A DNA stretch of 22,269 nt from positions 1-22,269 of the IMG/VR virus record IMGVR_UViG_3300032069_000859, one strand, 5' to 3'. The stretch comes from a virus. Positions 22,071 through 22,269 of this stretch are shown one piece after another; position 1 is the first letter of the stretch, and the number at the start of each line of letters is the position of its first letter. The translations under genes were made by a program, and so were the position numbers. The notes beneath the pieces were generated by a model, which did not search any database, had not been told where the DNA came from, and worked only from the letters and a program-made list of their open reading frames with translations.

Positions 22071-22269
22071 GCGGATCGTGCCGTTCGTCTTCAACGCGGC
22101 CCAGGTGGACTACTACGAGCACCGGACGAAGCGGGACGTGATCCTCAAACCCCGGCAGTTGGGTTTCACCACCGAGATCTGCGGACTGTTCTTCGCGGAC
22201 ACACTGCTGCGGCCCAACACCACCTCGGTGATTGTCGCCCATGATACGGATTCCAGCGAGAAGATTTTC
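22003..22269 (+). CDS. Terminase large subunit, N-terminal part (runs off the right edge)
   Basis: The 89 visible codons read as the start of a phage large terminase: PWIERNLQIRTKDRRIVPFVFNAAQVDYYEH, then the adenine/Walker A-like KPRQLGFTT and VIVAHDTDSSEKIF. In this family the KxRQxGxST block is the deviant Walker A of the packaging ATPase. ATG 22003 is preceded by GGAG with a short 3-nt spacing; GTG 22078 is in frame but would cut the conserved opening. The gene overlaps the HTH gene by 68 nt. The ATPase Walker B and nuclease domain lie beyond the window. This marks the start of the packaging and head genes. Confidence 0.85.
   Translation, partial: MLEARKNPRPWIERNLQIRTKDRRIVPFVFNAAQVDYYEHRTKRDVILKPRQLGFTTEICGLFFADTLLRPNTTSVIVAHDTDSSEKIF

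Overview
The window is a GC-rich stretch of a tailed double-stranded DNA bacteriophage or prophage (Caudoviricetes-like). The signs are a compact, mostly one-strand gene array with ATGA/GTGA stop-start overlaps, a phage-type recombination and replication module, two DNA methyltransferases, a ParB-like protein, a small-terminase-like HTH protein, and the start of a large terminase running off the right edge. I see no integrase, tRNA, CRISPR array or replicative DNA polymerase. The host cannot be assigned from the sequence; codon use is strongly GC-ending.

Left part (1-2600): an edge region with repeated TGTCACG motifs and a small conserved-looking protein; then a strongly structured leader (659-790) in front of a sigma-70-like factor; two proteins of unknown function; and a gene-free 21-unit pentamer (GGYNN) array. 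Recombination/replication core (2609-10191): a Sak4-like RecA-fold ATPase, a DUF669-type candidate ssDNA-binding protein, an ERCC4-type nuclease, a RecD2-like helicase, a 1000-residue primase-helicase (archaeo-eukaryotic primase of TOTE type plus a P-loop helicase), and an uncharacterised protein. The 3' end of the primase-helicase gene holds 13 copies of a 10-bp motif in both orientations, spaced at about one helical turn, which makes it the best candidate in the window for a replication origin or other control locus.

Cargo and leader region (10192-12504): a promoter-preceded uracil-DNA-glycosylase fusion, convergent with the only clear minus-strand gene, then about 570 bp of leader DNA. That leader carries a decayed duplicate of the 3' end of the sigma-factor gene, including a 21-bp perfect repeat. 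Second recombination block (12505-17377): a zinc-finger protein that may be a single-strand annealing protein, an SbcD/Mre11-like nuclease, a small protein, and an SbcC/Rad50-like ATPase split into two frames, closed by a probable intrinsic terminator. Right part (17399-22269): a beta-class DNA methyltransferase with inserted zinc motifs, an NMAD1/DUF1599-like protein, a small CxxC protein, a Dam-like methyltransferase, a DUF4406-like protein, a ParB-like protein, an HTH protein and the terminase.

Together the genes describe a recombination-driven replication module (strand-exchange ATPase, SSB, nucleases, helicases, primase, Mre11/Rad50-like pair) followed by DNA modification and then packaging. 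A phage-encoded sigma-like factor sits at the head of the array. The strongest unexplained signals are the iteron array inside the primase gene, the structured leader of the sigma gene, the duplicated sigma tail, the split SbcC and the pentamer array.
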